Part shown: piece after piece, positions 1 to 5,273 of the stretch
Layout: every line of letters starts with the position of its first letter
Position numbering within the stretch: position 1 is the stretch's first letter
Source of the DNA: Chthoniobacter flavus
Lineage (GTDB): Bacteria > Verrucomicrobiota > Verrucomicrobiia > Chthoniobacterales > Terrimicrobiaceae
Assembly (NCBI GenBank): GCA_945903555.1
Contig: CAMDOJ010000125.1
Coordinates: forward strand, 1-5,273
Direction of reading: 5' to 3'
DNA: 5,273 bases
Made by a program: the position numbers and the translations under genes
The notes under the pieces: model-generated
Seen by the model: only the letters and a program-made list of their open reading frames with translations
Told to the model about the DNA's origin: nothing
The model's database searches: none

Positions 1-984
1 ATGAAGCCCGACAAAAACTCCCCCGTCGGCCTTCCCCGCGTTGGTAGGAATTCCGCCAAGGCGATCATTCCTGTGGCTATTGAAGTCAGTCTCGGCACGG
101 TCCTTTTAGGGTGGGCGGTTTTATCCCTTCCAAAATCCCTCGCCCCCGAGATGATCGCCCGCAAAGAGGACATGCTTCGCTTTGTGGCCGAGCAATATGG
201 CGCACTCACCTTTGGAGCAACTTTCGGACACCTATTCGGACTTGTCGTCGGTGTGATTTTCGCACTTCTTCTTTTGAGCGCGGTGAATACAGCCATAGCG
301 GCGCTTTTGGGCTTGCTTTTTATGATGTCCCGCGAAGGCGATATGCCGCGTGGATTTTCAAAGCTCAATGGCTTCGGTGTTCCCAAGACCCCTTTGGCCA
401 TTGCCGTTGGCTTTCCGATTATTATCTTAATGATCTCGGATAATTTTGAGGCACTGGCGAACCTCTATGCGATCGGGGTTGTAGGTGCGATCTGCGTGAA
501 CCTGAGTTCCTGTGTAACCAATTTCAAACTCGAGATGCACTGGGGCGAGCGCGTCCTCATGGGACTGACCGCGGCCATTCTGATTGCGGTGGAGTTCACC
601 TTAGCTCAAACGAAGCATGACGCCCTATTCTTCGTCGTTTGCGTTCTCATTGCAGGCCTCGGGCTGTGGGCTTACTCGAGAAGACTCAGCGGAGTCACCA
701 CGCTCACGATGAGCAGGGAAGTCGCTCAGCTTGTTCGCCCAGAAGTGGTCGAAAGCCTCCGCCAACCTGCTCAAGAGACCCAGAAGATCCTTGTTTCCGT
801 GCGCGGTCTCACCCCGGCCTTGAGCTTCGCCCTCGATGAAGCAGAGCTCCGCAAGGCAGCGCTCTATATTCTTTATGTGCGAGAGATTGCTGTCCTTTAC
901 CCCGGCATGGCTCCGAAAGCGATCGCTTGGAAAGATGATCCCGAGGCGAGCGTGATCCTCAATACAGCCGTACAGATCGGCTAA
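1..984 (+). CDS. APC-superfamily amino-acid permease, C-terminal half, with truncated USP domain (5' partial)
   Basis: This is an inner-membrane transporter of the amino acid-polyamine-organocation type, fused to a cytoplasmic universal stress protein (USP) domain. About six hydrophobic segments are visible, near residues 21-43, 78-108, 131-147, 155-172, 185-202 and 208-226. The stretch around residues 94-123 (SAVNTAIAALLG, then MMSREGDMPRGFSKLN) matches the conserved TM8 and cytoplasmic-loop region of APC permeases. A full APC permease has about 12 TM segments, and the N-terminal part with the substrate-binding TM1 is missing. The frame is open at the window edge, so the ATG at base 1 is probably an internal methionine in the loop before TM7. 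From residue 262 (KILVSVRG) a USP fold begins, but a TAA at 982-984 ends it halfway, after VQIG. The substrate cannot be predicted. Transporter family is well supported; the true start is not visible. Confidence 0.85.
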   Translation: MKPDKNSPVGLPRVGRNSAKAIIPVAIEVSLGTVLLGWAVLSLPKSLAPEMIARKEDMLRFVAEQYGALTFGATFGHLFGLVVGVIFALLLLSAVNTAIAALLGLLFMMSREGDMPRGFSKLNGFGVPKTPLAIAVGFPIIILMISDNFEALANLYAIGVVGAICVNLSSCVTNFKLEMHWGERVLMGLTAAILIAVEFTLAQTKHDALFFVVCVLIAGLGLWAYSRRLSGVTTLTMSREVAQLVRPEVVESLRQPAQETQKILVSVRGLTPALSFALDEAELRKAALYILYVREIAVLYPGMAPKAIAWKDDPEASVILNTAVQIG

Positions 985-1191
985 TCCCGTGGGATCACCA
1001 CCATTCCGCTCTTCGCTTCAGCTCCTGATGCGGCCTCACTCATTGTCGATACTGCCGCCACGATCGGCGCCGACTACTTAATCTTGGGAGCCACTCACCG
1101 AAACTCGCTTGCGAAGGTCTTAAGAGGAAATGTGGCCACCCAAGTCGCCAGCAGTTTGCCCGAAAACATCCAACTCATCATTCACGGTTGA
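985..1191 (+). pseudogene. In-frame remainder of the USP domain after the TAA stop
   Basis: Reading on from the TAA at 982-984 in the same frame gives 68 sense codons and a TGA at 1189-1191. The product continues the USP fold exactly where the upstream reading stops: GITTIPLF (a beta strand), ASLIVDTAATIGADYLILGA (helix plus strand), then GATHRNSLAKVLRGNVATQV, which resembles the G-x2-G-x9-G-S/T nucleotide-binding signature of USP proteins with His replacing the second Gly. With the upstream part the domain is about 135 residues, close to the usual 140, so no bases appear gained or lost. There is no ATG start or Shine-Dalgarno site for separate translation. It could be a recent nonsense mutation, a base-calling error, or a readthrough product. 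The last 10 bases overlap the 3' end of the convergent dihydrouridine synthase gene. Confidence 0.75.
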
Positions 1192-2189
1192 CCGGCCGGC
1201 GCCGTCTCGAGCGGCATTGGCCTATCGTGATCAAGATGGGACTCGCAAATAGCAAAAAATTCTATCCGCGTGGAGCATCGCCGGATGTCGTGTAAAAACT
1301 CCGCAGATCGCTCAAGTCCATCGCCCAGGAAATTCATGTATTTTTTCATTTTCTGAACTTGGGCTTTCTCGGGAACATCAGCATCGCAGGCGGACTCGTA
1401 AAGGGCGACGATGTAACCAAGGACATCGCGACCACTGGGCAGCTTCAGATCACGCCCAGCGAGTCGGTCACGGATTTGCTGAAAGATCCAAGGATTACGA
1501 ATTGCACCTCGGCCAATCATGAGTCCAGCCGCGCCGGTCGCCCTTAGCGTTTCCATCGCGCTCTCGGCAGAGGTCACATTGCCATTCGCCTGCACCGGAA
1601 ACGGAAGATGACGTACGGCCTGCGCAATTCGGTCGAGATGCACGTGCGGGCCGTATTTCTCAGCCACGGTGCGACCATGAACAGTAAGTAGGTCGAGCTT
1701 ATGCTTGGAAAAAACCTCAAGCAACGCATCGAACTCCGAGGGATCAGCAAATCCCAACCGCGTCTTTACTGTAAACGATCCCGTGATCGCCGCCCGCAAC
1801 ACGCCAAGCAACTCATCGACTCTCGGCAGATCGCGAAGCAATCCCCCACCCGCACATTTGCGATAGACCACGGGAGCGGGACAACCGAGGTTGAGATCCA
1901 CGGCCGCGACGGGGTGTTTTTCAAGCGCCTTGGCAGTTCGCGCCATCGCCTCAAGGTCATTACCGATGATTTGTGCGACCGCTGGCCGACCTGTTGGATT
2001 TTCCGTGATCGAACGAAGGATTGATCTCTCCGGATGGTAATGCGGGGTGACTCGAAAAAACTCCGTGAAATACAGATCGGCACCACCGTAGCGAGCCATT
2101 AAGCGCCAGAAGGGCAGGTCGGTCACATCCTGCATCGGCGCGAGCGACAAGACAGGCGCGGCACTCGAAAATAAGGTCTGGATACTCAT
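1182..2189 (-). CDS. tRNA-dihydrouridine synthase (Dus family)
   Basis: This is a cytoplasmic FMN enzyme that reduces specific uridines in tRNA to dihydrouridine using NAD(P)H. Numbering from the ATG at 2189, the FMN-binding start LAPMQDVTD lies near residues 16-24. The active-site block LNLGCPAPVVYRK (about 99-111) contains the catalytic Cys103. VKTRLGF (about 141-147), VHGRT (about 170-174), QANGNV (about 200-205) and MIGRGAIRNPWIF (about 224-236) are the remaining FMN and phosphate-binding motifs of the TIM barrel, followed by a C-terminal helical domain. The length, 335 residues, is normal. A GTG sits directly before the ATG, and an in-frame TAG three codons upstream of the ATG (2196-2198) rules out a longer start. 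There is no clear Shine-Dalgarno site, so translation may be coupled to the lipoprotein gene just upstream. DusA, DusB and DusC subtypes cannot be separated with certainty; the DusB-like type is my best guess. No U-tailed terminator is visible after its stop. Confidence 0.93.
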   Translation of the reverse strand: MSIQTLFSSAAPVLSLAPMQDVTDLPFWRLMARYGGADLYFTEFFRVTPHYHPERSILRSITENPTGRPAVAQIIGNDLEAMARTAKALEKHPVAAVDLNLGCPAPVVYRKCAGGGLLRDLPRVDELLGVLRAAITGSFTVKTRLGFADPSEFDALLEVFSKHKLDLLTVHGRTVAEKYGPHVHLDRIAQAVRHLPFPVQANGNVTSAESAMETLRATGAAGLMIGRGAIRNPWIFQQIRDRLAGRDLKLPSGRDVLGYIVALYESACDADVPEKAQVQKMKKYMNFLGDGLERSAEFLHDIRRCSTRIEFFAICESHLDHDRPMPLETAPAGQP

Positions 2190-2195
2190 CACAAA

Positions 2196-2750
2196 CTACA
2201 AAAGCGATTTCACCCAGCGAATCACGCCACCGATAACTGGCAAATGCTGAAAGAATCCCGATGTGGAATCCCAGAAATCCTGATGCAAAATAATGAGCCC
2301 GCTGGAATCGAAGCAAAGGTGGCTGATCCCGATCGTGCGAATGGTCTCCTTGGAGCCCTTGAATCGCACATCCATCGTCCAACGAAAATAGTAATTCGAA
2401 CCGGAGCGTGCCACATCATCGACCTGCGTCTGGAAAACCTCAGCATGCTCTAACGTTTTCAAAAAATAATCCTGAACTGCTGTGCGACCATTTAGTGTTT
2501 TGAGGGAATCATTGAACCAGGCATCCTCTGAGTAGATTCCAGCGATCTGCTCCCTCACAGTAGTCGGCGTGACATCTTTGTAGAAATTTTTGAAACGCAA
2601 AACCGCCTCAGCTTCCTTCTCGGGAGATAAGACGACGGCCTTCATTGATACCTGAGCGGCCGAATAAGCAGTCGCCGTGTCGGTCGGCGGATGCGAAGCG
2701 CACGCGGAGAGCCCGACGACGGCGAGGAGAAGAGCGAGAAAATTCAACAT
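2196..2750 (-). CDS. NTF2-like (SnoaL-type) lipoprotein
   Basis: This 184-residue protein is a predicted lipoprotein with an NTF2-like alpha+beta barrel. From the ATG at 2750 it begins MLNFLALLLAVVGLSAC, a short hydrophobic signal peptide ending in the lipobox L14-S-A-C17. The residues after Cys are Ala and Ser, with no Asp retention signal, so outer-membrane sorting is plausible. The body from about residue 45 shows typical features: YSEDAWFND (about 73-81), LNGRTAVQDYF (about 86-96), then strands containing FRWTMDV and a closing LIILHQDFWDS near 152-162, with a short PVIGGVIRWVK tail. The frame is open for another 41 codons upstream to 2873, but that extension would bury the signal peptide, so it was rejected. 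NTF2-like domains include enzymes and ligand-binding proteins, and no catalytic residues can be assigned here. It lies directly upstream of the Dus gene, apparently in one transcript, and is divergent from the peroxiredoxin gene. Confidence 0.82.
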   Translation of the reverse strand: MLNFLALLLAVVGLSACASHPPTDTATAYSAAQVSMKAVVLSPEKEAEAVLRFKNFYKDVTPTTVREQIAGIYSEDAWFNDSLKTLNGRTAVQDYFLKTLEHAEVFQTQVDDVARSGSNYYFRWTMDVRFKGSKETIRTIGISHLCFDSSGLIILHQDFWDSTSGFFQHLPVIGGVIRWVKSLL

Positions 2751-2796
2751 GACTTCGCACCATACGACACCCTTGGAGAAATGAAATCCACCGAAT

Positions 2797-2825
2797 TTGA
2801 CATTGCTCCCCATCCGGGCAATATG
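2797..2825 (+). promoter_or_regulatory. Putative sigma-70-type promoter for the peroxiredoxin gene
   Basis: A perfect -35 hexamer TTGACA at 2797-2802 is followed, after 17 bases, by AATATG at 2820-2825, a weak -10 (3 of 6 matches to TATAAT). Transcription would start near 2832, about 18 bases before the ATG at 2850. If so, the in-frame ATGs at 2781 and 2823 lie upstream of or inside the promoter and cannot be starts. The assignment rests on the -35 match and the spacing only. No comparable promoter was found for the divergent lipoprotein gene. Confidence 0.45.
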
Positions 2826-2849
2826 TCCGCTCAACAATTCATACATTCC

Positions 2850-3317
2850 ATGGCACTCAAAACAGACACCCAAGCTCCTGATTTCACACTAAAAACATCG
2901 GACATGAGCGACTTCACGCTCTCCTCCCATTTCGGCAACAAACCAACCCTACTTCTTTTCTTTCCTCTCGCCTTCACTGGCGTCTGCACTCAGGAGTTCT
3001 GCGACCTTACTGCCGGCTTCCAAAAATACGCTGACCTCAATGCGAATGTCGTCGGGATCAGTGTGGACAGCCCCTTCGCGCAAGACGCCTGGGCTAAAAA
3101 AGAAGGCATCAAAATCACTCTCGTCAGCGATCTCAACAAAGAAGTAACCAAGGCCTACGATGTTCTTTTTCCGGCCTTGGCTGGGATCGGCGACACCTCC
3201 GCGCGTGCGGCATTTGTGGTCGATAAAACTGGCGTGATTCGCTACAGCGAACAGACCGCCACCCCAAAAGACCTTCCTGATTTCAACAAAATCACGGAAG
3301 TTCTCGCCTCACTCTAA
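2850..3317 (+). CDS. Peroxiredoxin, PrxQ/AhpE-like (thiol peroxidase)
   Basis: This 155-residue thioredoxin-fold enzyme reduces hydrogen peroxide and organic hydroperoxides through an active-site cysteine, probably in the cytoplasm since no signal peptide is visible. It starts MALKTDTQAPDFTL, the usual peroxiredoxin opening. The peroxidatic motif PLAFTGVC places the conserved Thr43 and the peroxidatic Cys46. Cys51 five residues on (C-T-Q-E-F-C) matches the resolving-cysteine position of the BCP/PrxQ type, which would then be recycled by thioredoxin. Arg119 in TSARAAFVVDKTG fits the conserved active-site arginine. The block FFPLAFTGVC also resembles AhpE. The ATG at 2850 was chosen because it gives a family-length protein and sits just after the putative promoter; upstream in-frame ATGs at 2781 and 2823 would add tails without homology. 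There is no clear Shine-Dalgarno site. The gene is divergent from the NTF2-like lipoprotein, and rplK follows after 110 bp. Confidence 0.92.
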   Translation: MALKTDTQAPDFTLKTSDMSDFTLSSHFGNKPTLLLFFPLAFTGVCTQEFCDLTAGFQKYADLNANVVGISVDSPFAQDAWAKKEGIKITLVSDLNKEVTKAYDVLFPALAGIGDTSARAAFVVDKTGVIRYSEQTATPKDLPDFNKITEVLASL

Positions 3318-3371
3318 TCAACCCAACGGCAAATTTTTGCCTCATAAGAAAAAAACTCCTTGTCAAAGGGC

Positions 3372-3390
3372 TTGGGTCATGATGACCTAA
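3372..3390. promoter_or_regulatory. Palindrome upstream of rplK, possible operator
   Basis: GGTCAT at 3375-3380 and ATGACC at 3382-3387 form a perfect inverted repeat around a single G at 3381. Past one mismatch, TT (3372-3373) pairs with AA (3389-3390), giving a 19-base near-perfect dyad. It lies 38 bases before the rplK ATG. TTGTCA at 3360-3365 could be a -35 element, but the hexamer 17 bases later (TGACCT) is a poor -10, so the rplK promoter itself is unresolved. A dimeric repressor site and a short RNA hairpin are both possible. Nothing identifies a binding protein. Confidence 0.35.
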
Positions 3391-3427
3391 CCCCCCTTTT
3401 CCGTTCAACAAGCGGAGCACAATTTAT

Positions 3428-3853
3428 ATGGCTAAAGAAATCATAGGACAGATCAAGTTGCAGATTCCCGCTGGTTCAGCAAATCCAGCTCCACCCGTAG
3501 GCCCAGCTTTGGGCCAACAGGGCGTGAACATCATGGCTTTCTGCAAAGAATTTAACGCTGCCACACAAAAGCAGGCAGGCGACATCCTTCCGGTGGTGAT
3601 CACCGTTTACAAGGACAAGAGCTTCACTTTCATCACCAAGGCTCCACCTGCCGCCATTCTTCTCAAAAAAGCGGCCGGTCTCGCTTCGGGATCTAAAGAA
3701 CCCAACAAAATCAAGGTGGGTAAAATCTCCAAAAAGCAGGTTATGGATATCGTGAAAATCAAAATGCGCGATATGAATGCCCGCGATGAGGAAGCTGCCT
3801 TCCGAACCCTCTGCGGCACAGCCCGCCAGATGGGCCTCGAAATCGGCGATTAA
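3428..3853 (+). CDS. rplK: 50S ribosomal protein L11
   Basis: L11 binds the GTPase-associated centre of 23S rRNA and takes part in factor-dependent steps of translation and in the stringent response. The 141-residue length is standard. The N-terminal domain has the proline-rich thiostrepton-site segment PAPPVGPALGQQGVNIMAFC (residues 20-39). The linker is near 72-76. The C-terminal RNA-binding domain holds KKAAGLASGSKEPNK (about 80-94) and GTARQMG (130-136). GGAG at 3414-3417 lies 10 bases before the ATG and is a reasonable ribosome-binding site. Two usually conserved positions differ: KMRDMNA (112-118) where KMPDLNA is common, and CGTARQMG where EGTARSMG is common. rplA (L1) normally follows rplK; here a strong terminator follows and the next gene runs the opposite way, so rplK appears to end its own transcription unit. 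Confidence 0.97.
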   Translation: MAKEIIGQIKLQIPAGSANPAPPVGPALGQQGVNIMAFCKEFNAATQKQAGDILPVVITVYKDKSFTFITKAPPAAILLKKAAGLASGSKEPNKIKVGKISKKQVMDIVKIKMRDMNARDEEAAFRTLCGTARQMGLEIGD

Positions 3854-3874
3854 TTTGCTCGATACAACGTTTAC

Positions 3875-3913
3875 AAAAAACAGCCCGCCTTGCAAAAGGC
3901 GGGCTGTTTTTTT
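3875..3913. terminator. Strong bidirectional rho-independent terminator
   Basis: CAGCCCGCCTT (3881-3891) pairs perfectly with AAGGCGGGCTG (3896-3906) around the tetraloop GCAA, a GNRA-type loop on the plus-strand transcript. Outside the stem are an A-run at 3875-3880 and a T-run at 3907-3913, so either transcript ends in a GC-rich hairpin plus U-tract. It sits 21 bases after the rplK stop and 25 bases after the stop of the convergent disulfide reductase, and should terminate both. Confidence 0.93.
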
Positions 3914-3938
3914 AAGTTCAGATCGGCTCCCCCCGACC

Positions 3939-5273
3939 TCAACTCCCTGGATTGATTTGGGACGCGATCTCCTCAGCGGGATACGTCCATATCTCCGATA
4001 ACGTCGGATGGTAATGAGGTATCGTCGCGAAGTCCTGAACGGTGGCGCGGTAGTGCATGGCCACAGTCACTTCATGAATCAATTCCGCCGCATCGGGTCC
4101 CACGACAGCCGCGCCAAGCATCTCGCCCGTTTCTTTTGAAGCAGTGATTTTCACAAAGCCCGACGTCTCCCCCATCACGAGTGATTTTCCGTGATCGTTG
4201 AAGGGATAGGTCGCGGTAACATAAGGCGTCCCAGCGGCATGAAGCTCCGCCTCCGTCGCTCCCACGCAGGCCAGCTGCGGTTCCGAGAAAACAGCGAAAA
4301 GTTTAAGCCGATAATCCATGACCTTGATCGGGCCCGACCGAACTCCAAGAAGCGATGCGGCATTCGCCGCAGCGGCCTCGCCCTGTTGGATCGCGACATG
4401 GACGACCTCGCATGGCCCGCAGACGTCCCCAGCCGCAAAAATATTCTGCACTGAGGTCCTCTGGTGGGCGTCGGCATCAATGCGTCCGCCTCGGAGTTGT
4501 AGACCGAGATTTTCGAGTCCGCCGAGTTGCGGTGAGCGACCAAGCGCATTGAGAATGTGGGTTGCCTCGACCGTATAATCGCATCCGTCTTTTTGAAAAA
4601 CAACCCGACGGGTTTGATCGTTTTTTTCAACCCGAATGAGTCGAGTTCCGGTGTGAATATCGATCCCATCTTCTCGGAGAGCGTTTTCAAGTGTACCGGC
4701 GACATCGGCGTCCGTGGAACTAAGAATATGTGGACTCCTTTGAATAAGGGTGACTCGGCACCCAAAGGCGCGGCAATAGCTCGCTAATTCCAATGCCACT
4801 GGCCCACCACCAAGAACAATGAGGGAATCCGGCATCTCGGTTTTATCGAGCATATCATCACTCGTGAGGCAACCCGCTTCAGCCAAACCTAGGACTGCTG
4901 GTACAGCGATTTTTGAGCCTGTCGCCAACAGAAAAGTCTTTGATCGTATGATCCTTTCCGTGCCATCGAGCTGATGCACGCACACTTCATTAGGACTTAA
5001 AAAAACCGCCGCGCCACGAATGAAATCAAATCGTCCTGCTTCCAGTTGACCTTTTCGATAATCGGCAAACTCACCAACGAGTCTTTTTTTACGCTCGATG
5101 ATCGCACCGACGTCGAAACGAGGGTCATTCAATGCCAGACCAAACTCTTCCGCTCTTTGGAGAACACGAAAGCGTCTCGCGGACTCGAGCAACGTCTTGC
5201 TAGGCATACATCCTCGGAGGATACAAAGCCCTCCGACTTTATTACCTCCCTCAATGACAGCGGCCCTCAATCC
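3939..5273 (-). CDS. FAD-dependent pyridine nucleotide-disulfide oxidoreductase, dihydrolipoamide dehydrogenase-like (5' partial)
   Basis: This is a class I flavoprotein disulfide reductase that passes electrons from NAD(P)H through FAD to a redox cysteine pair. Counting the first complete codon at the window edge as residue 1, GGLCILRGCMPSK holds the C17-x4-C22 active disulfide. ATGS (about 117-120) ends the first FAD region, GGGPVALE (about 155-162) is the NAD(P) Rossmann loop, and FAAGDVCG (about 279-286) is the second FAD motif. HPTLSE near the C-terminus supplies His422 and Glu427, the catalytic dyad of the dimer-interface domain. About 30-40 N-terminal residues with the first GxGxxG motif lie beyond 5273, and the reading frame is open to the edge. 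The C-terminus (NPGS) lacks the vicinal cysteines of mercuric reductase. No lipoyl-complex genes are adjacent, so lpd is not assigned. At the end of the second NAD(P) strand, QRS replaces the Glu typical of NADH enzymes, which leans toward NADPH but weakly. Confidence 0.9.
   Translation of the reverse strand, partial: GLRAAVIEGGNKVGGLCILRGCMPSKTLLESARRFRVLQRAEEFGLALNDPRFDVGAIIERKKRLVGEFADYRKGQLEAGRFDFIRGAAVFLSPNEVCVHQLDGTERIIRSKTFLLATGSKIAVPAVLGLAEAGCLTSDDMLDKTEMPDSLIVLGGGPVALELASYCRAFGCRVTLIQRSPHILSSTDADVAGTLENALREDGIDIHTGTRLIRVEKNDQTRRVVFQKDGCDYTVEATHILNALGRSPQLGGLENLGLQLRGGRIDADAHQRTSVQNIFAAGDVCGPCEVVHVAIQQGEAAAANAASLLGVRSGPIKVMDYRLKLFAVFSEPQLACVGATEAELHAAGTPYVTATYPFNDHGKSLVMGETSGFVKITASKETGEMLGAAVVGPDAAELIHEVTVAMHYRATVQDFATIPHYHPTLSEIWTYPAEEIASQINPGS

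Noticed and set aside
984..995. Small dyad ATCCC-GT-GGGAT directly after the TAA, as a possible readthrough-stimulating hairpin
   Set aside because: The loop would be too tight for the full stem and the structure abuts the stop codon instead of lying several bases downstream; the stop context (TAA TCC CGT) matches no known leaky signal.
1192..1199. CCGGCCGG palindrome near the convergent junction as a terminator
   Set aside because: It lies within the Dus coding tail, has no loop or T-run, and is an ordinary GC-rich palindrome.
2691..2849. N-terminal extension of the peroxiredoxin to an upstream ATG at 2691
   Set aside because: The added residues have no family resemblance, overlap the start of the divergent lipoprotein gene and lie partly upstream of the likely promoter.
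2751..2873. N-terminal extension of the lipoprotein to an upstream ATG at 2873
   Set aside because: It would place 41 polar residues before a clear signal peptide and lipobox and would overlap the peroxiredoxin promoter and start.
3328..3341. GGCAAATTTTTGCC as a terminator for the peroxiredoxin gene
   Set aside because: The stem is short and AT-rich and is followed by an A-run, not a T-run, so it lacks a U-tract on the plus-strand transcript.
4175..4787. Open frames on both strands inside the disulfide reductase gene
   Set aside because: They have no recognisable domains or ribosome-binding sites and are out-of-frame readings of a well-supported gene.

Overview
The window carries ordinary bacterial housekeeping and stress genes on both strands, at roughly 50% GC, with short intergenic gaps and no mobile element, CRISPR array or RNA gene that I can see. 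The wording of several proteins, above all the dihydrouridine synthase (LAPMQDVTD near the start, LNLGCPAPVVYRK at the active site) and the permease-USP fusion, resembles Verrucomicrobiota and related PVC bacteria. That placement is recalled family resemblance, not a search result.

Layout. Positions 1-984 (+) hold the C-terminal half of an APC-type amino-acid permease running into a universal stress protein (USP) domain. A TAA at 982-984 cuts the USP domain in half, yet the rest of the domain continues in the same frame to a TGA at 1189-1191. Converging on this is a minus-strand pair: an NTF2-like lipoprotein (2750-2196), then a tRNA-dihydrouridine synthase (2189-1182), with only six bases between the lipoprotein stop and the ATG. 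Divergent from the lipoprotein, across about 99 bp, is a PrxQ/AhpE-like peroxiredoxin (2850-3317, +) with a recognisable promoter that also settles its start. Next is rplK (ribosomal protein L11, 3428-3853, +), preceded by a palindrome and closed by a strong bidirectional terminator (3875-3913). The right end is a minus-strand flavin disulfide reductase of the dihydrolipoamide dehydrogenase type (5273-3939) whose N-terminus lies beyond the window.

The genes do not form one pathway. Peroxiredoxin and disulfide reductase are both thiol-redox proteins, but they are separate transcription units and no functional link can be read from the sequence. The points most worth a second look are the in-frame stop inside the otherwise intact USP domain, the isolation of rplK from rplA/rplJ/rplL/rpoB on its downstream side, and the palindrome before rplK. 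I found no convincing evidence of a previously undescribed system.
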